7,518 bases of DNA. It comes from Methanobacteriaceae archaeon. GTDB taxonomy: Archaea > Methanobacteriota > Methanobacteria > Methanobacteriales > Methanobacteriaceae. Below the pieces are notes generated by a model. That model was not told the origin of the DNA, did not search any database, and saw only the letters and a program-made list of their open reading frames with translations. The stretch is taken from contig JAUXXK010000458.1 in assembly GCA_030681145.1 (NCBI GenBank), positions 1 through 7,518 of the forward strand, in the 5' to 3' direction. Made by a program: the position numbers and the translations under genes. How positions within the stretch are numbered: the first letter of the stretch is position 1; the number at the start of each line of letters is the position of its first letter. This document shows, piece after piece, positions 6,190 to 7,518 of this stretch.

Positions 6190-6771
6190 TTATAAAACGC
6201 CTTTGGTACTAGGTATCTGGTTATGTTCTATTTGCAAAGCATCTTTTAAAGCCCTTGCAAGTGCTTTAAACAACGCTTCAATCTGATGGTGGTCATTTTC
6301 CCCTTCTACTTTTGCATTGATATTTATTCGGGCGCTGCTAGCAAATGATTCTAGGAAATGTTCAACATTCTCGGTAGATAGTTCACCTACTTTTAGCTGA
6401 GTGAATTGCATTTTCATGACACAGTAGCTTCTACCACTTACATCCACAGCTACTATAGCCAGGGCCTCGTCCATGGGTACCATGGAGTGAGAAATTCTTT
6501 TAATTCCTTTTTTGTCTCCTACTGCACTGTTAAATACTTCTCCTAATAGTATTCCCACATCTTCTACAGTATGATGGTCATCTACAGTTAAATCGCCAGA
6601 AGCTTTAACTGAAAGGTCAAAAAAACCGTGCCGAGCAAATGATTCTAGCATATGATCGAAAAATTCTACACCAGTTTGAACATCATATTTTCCGGTTCCA
6701 TCAATGTTTAATGAGATTTCTATTTCTGTTTCGGACGTTTTTCTATACACTTTATTTTTCCTTTTTTTCAT
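6190..6771 (-). CDS. hisB: Imidazoleglycerol-phosphate dehydratase
   Basis: A complete 193-residue single-domain HisB, which dehydrates imidazole glycerol phosphate to imidazole acetol phosphate in histidine biosynthesis. The metal-binding signatures are all present: FFDHML with H40 and RHGFFDL with H48, DDHHTVED (H66, H67, E70), PMDEA (D101, E102), NVEHFLESFA (H138) and NDHHQIEALFKALARAL (H161, H162, E165). The C-terminal PSTKGVL is the usual phosphate-binding tail. There is no fused phosphatase domain, as is usual in archaea. The ATG at 6771 overlaps the ferredoxin gene by 20 bases and has AAGGGA just upstream on the minus strand, so the two are cotranslated. No other his gene is in the window, which fits the scattered his genes of methanogens. 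Identification is firm. Confidence 0.96.
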   Translation of the reverse strand: MKKRKNKVYRKTSETEIEISLNIDGTGKYDVQTGVEFFDHMLESFARHGFFDLSVKASGDLTVDDHHTVEDVGILLGEVFNSAVGDKKGIKRISHSMVPMDEALAIVAVDVSGRSYCVMKMQFTQLKVGELSTENVEHFLESFASSARININAKVEGENDHHQIEALFKALARALKDALQIEHNQIPSTKGVL

Positions 6772-6964
6772 AAGTATCCCTTACAATCTTTATAGCATCA
6801 GCACTACATTTACTAGCACATAATGTGCAACCATGACAGAAAAATAAATCTATTATTTCAGCCTTCCCTTCAGAATTCTTTTTCCAGATTTTATATCCTT
6901 TTGGACATATTTCCAGACAATTGCCGCAACCAGTACATTTTTCTTGATCAACGTCTATTCGCAT
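6752..6964 (-). CDS. 2x[4Fe-4S] ferredoxin-type protein
   Basis: A 70-residue protein with two cysteine motifs that bind [4Fe-4S] clusters. The first is C10, C13, C16, C20 followed by proline (KCTGCGNCLEICP); the second is C43, C46, C49, C53 (FCHGCTLCASKC). The arrangement is that of small bacterial-type ferredoxins that carry electrons in the cytoplasm; a methanogen has many, so the partner enzyme cannot be named. It ends in a charged tail, TYEKKEK, which is encoded by the bases that also start hisB. GAGGT (minus strand, 6974-6970) five bases before the ATG fixes the start. It heads a two-gene unit with hisB and follows the ModE-like gene at 72 bp. Confidence 0.88.
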   Translation of the reverse strand: MRIDVDQEKCTGCGNCLEICPKGYKIWKKNSEGKAEIIDLFFCHGCTLCASKCSADAIKIVRDTYEKKEK

Positions 6965-6991
6965 ACAATACCTCTGTCAATGATAACTTAC

Positions 6992-7014
6992 AACTTATAA
7001 GTTAAAACTTATAA
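6992..7014 (-). promoter_or_regulatory. Ferredoxin-hisB promoter with operator-like palindrome
   Basis: AACTTATAAGTT at 6992-7003 is a perfect 12-base palindrome. Its half AACTTATAA recurs at 7006-7014, creating a second inverted repeat (9-base arms, 2-base centre, 6995-7014). On the minus strand these include TTATAAGTT boxes usable as TATA elements. The distal box (about 7014-7006) would start transcription near 6986, giving a leader with the GAGGT site, and the proximal palindrome would then overlap the core promoter as a likely operator. The binding factor is unknown; the neighbouring ModE-like protein is one candidate. Confidence 0.4.
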
Positions 7015-7036
7015 TGCCAAATAGTTTTCTTAAATC

Positions 7037-7387
7037 TTAACCTTTTACTAATGAAAGCGAAACAGCTTTGAATCCAATAAAAACCATTTTACCAAGATCT
7101 AATTTTAATTTTTCTCTAGAATACTGTGTCACATAAATATTTAGAGTCTCATGCTTGCGTAATTCAATTTCAAGCTTTACCATATTATTTTGAAGGCTAA
7201 GGCCGATAATAATGCCTTTTATTATATTTCTAACACTGGATTCATGAGGTTCAAGCATTACAATCATGTTTTCAGGACTTATAAGTAAAATAACATCTTC
7301 ACCAATTTCAAAATCTGTATTAATGGGTAAAATAATGTCTTCACCATTAATGTCAACATGCATTACTTTTTGTTCTTCTTCTATCAA
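7037..7387 (-). CDS. ModE-like regulator, di-TOBE (molybdate/tungstate-binding) part
   Basis: This 116-residue frame holds two TOBE/Mop domains. The first runs over about residues 1-46 (HVDINGEDIILPI, GEDVILLISPENMIVML). The second runs over 51-114 and has the oxyanion-binding SVRN start, NIIKGIIIGL, and a GFKAVSLSLV end. Di-TOBE modules bind molybdate or tungstate and in ModE follow an HTH domain. The only start for this length is TTG at 7387 with poor ribosome binding; the codons directly upstream (LSGKIS) encode the first strand of TOBE domain 1. The true frame therefore continues upstream to a TAA at 7406-7408, and beyond that to the HTH part in the same frame. It looks like the 3' part of a modE-like gene cut by a stop codon. 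A free-standing TOBE protein is the alternative. Confidence 0.6.
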   Translation of the reverse strand: MIEEEQKVMHVDINGEDIILPINTDFEIGEDVILLISPENMIVMLEPHESSVRNIIKGIIIGLSLQNNMVKLEIELRKHETLNIYVTQYSREKLKLDLGKMVFIGFKAVSLSLVKG

Positions 7388-7405
7388 AGATATTTTTCCA
7401 CTTAA

Positions 7406-7518
7406 TTAATTGGTTTGAGAAACTTTTTGAAGAGCTTTGTCGATTTTAGTGTATTCTTTAATGATTTGTTTTCCCAGAGAAGACAATTTACTACCCCCAC
7501 CAACCCCCCCACCCCCCC
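7406..7518 (-). CDS. ModE-like regulator, end of HTH domain (runs off right edge, ends at in-frame stop)
   Basis: Thirty-six residues of the end of a ModE/LysR-type winged HTH domain are visible. A glycine-rich wing (GGGGVGGGSKLSSLGKQ) is followed by helix IIKEYTKIDKALQKV. The pattern GGxGGGG then K-L-T/S-x-x-G-K/E matches the signature of ModE N-terminal domains, which bind DNA as dimers to control molybdate uptake and molybdoenzyme genes. The 5' part lies beyond the window. The frame stops at TAA 7408-7406, then continues in the same frame into TOBE domains. An HTH-only ModE homologue is also possible. The wing is encoded by G7, G7 and G5 tracts, unusual in this AT-rich DNA. Confidence 0.55.
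   Translation of the reverse strand, partial: GGGGVGGGSKLSSLGKQIIKEYTKIDKALQKVSQTN

Noticed and set aside
6823..7005. Plus-strand ORF of 60 codons opposite the ferredoxin
   Set aside because: Antisense to the two clear cysteine-cluster motifs and lacking a plausible ribosome binding site.

Overview
The window is low-GC archaeal DNA from a hydrogenotrophic methanogen of the order Methanobacteriales, most likely Methanobacterium or a close relative. The anchor is an intact mtd gene whose protein looks essentially like that of Methanothermobacter. Supporting signs are a CfbB-type fragment of F430 biosynthesis, GGTGAT-type ribosome binding sites, TATA-box promoters and U-rich terminators. Species-level placement is not possible from sequence reading alone.

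Layout. 1-520: on the minus strand, the last 94 codons of cfbB (Ni-sirohydrochlorin a,c-diamide synthase) followed by the first 58 codons of an oligosaccharide repeat-unit polymerase that runs off the left edge. 522-1385: on the plus strand, the remaining 3' part of what appears to be that same polymerase gene. Two genes are therefore cut at one point near 515-524. 1382-2452: a GT-B-like glycosyltransferase, coupled to the polymerase by an ATGA overlap. 2599-3111: a stand-alone C39-type cysteine peptidase. 3236-4066: mtd, with its own promoter and a hairpin plus U-tract terminator. 4284-5494: a YfbR-like HD-domain hydrolase gene broken by a one-base frameshift, followed by a small uncharacterised gene (5512-5808). 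5809-6189: a convergent non-coding gap. Minus strand, 7518 to 6190: a ModE-like regulator (HTH and two TOBE domains) interrupted by an in-frame stop, then a 2x[4Fe-4S] ferredoxin and hisB.

Genes that work together: the polymerase and glycosyltransferase probably assemble a cell-surface polysaccharide. CfbB and Mtd serve methanogenesis (coenzyme F430 synthesis, and the F420-dependent methylene-H4MPT step). HisB is a biosynthetic enzyme. The ModE-like protein would sense molybdate or tungstate, whose cofactor is used by formylmethanofuran dehydrogenase.

The most notable feature is not a new system but four broken genes in 7.5 kb: two split by an inversion-type junction, one by a missing base in a T-run, and one by a stop codon exactly between two domains. 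cfbB should be essential in a methanogen, so the junction is either a polymorphic inversion or duplication with an intact copy elsewhere, or an assembly or amplification chimera. The left flank beyond position 1 would decide between these.
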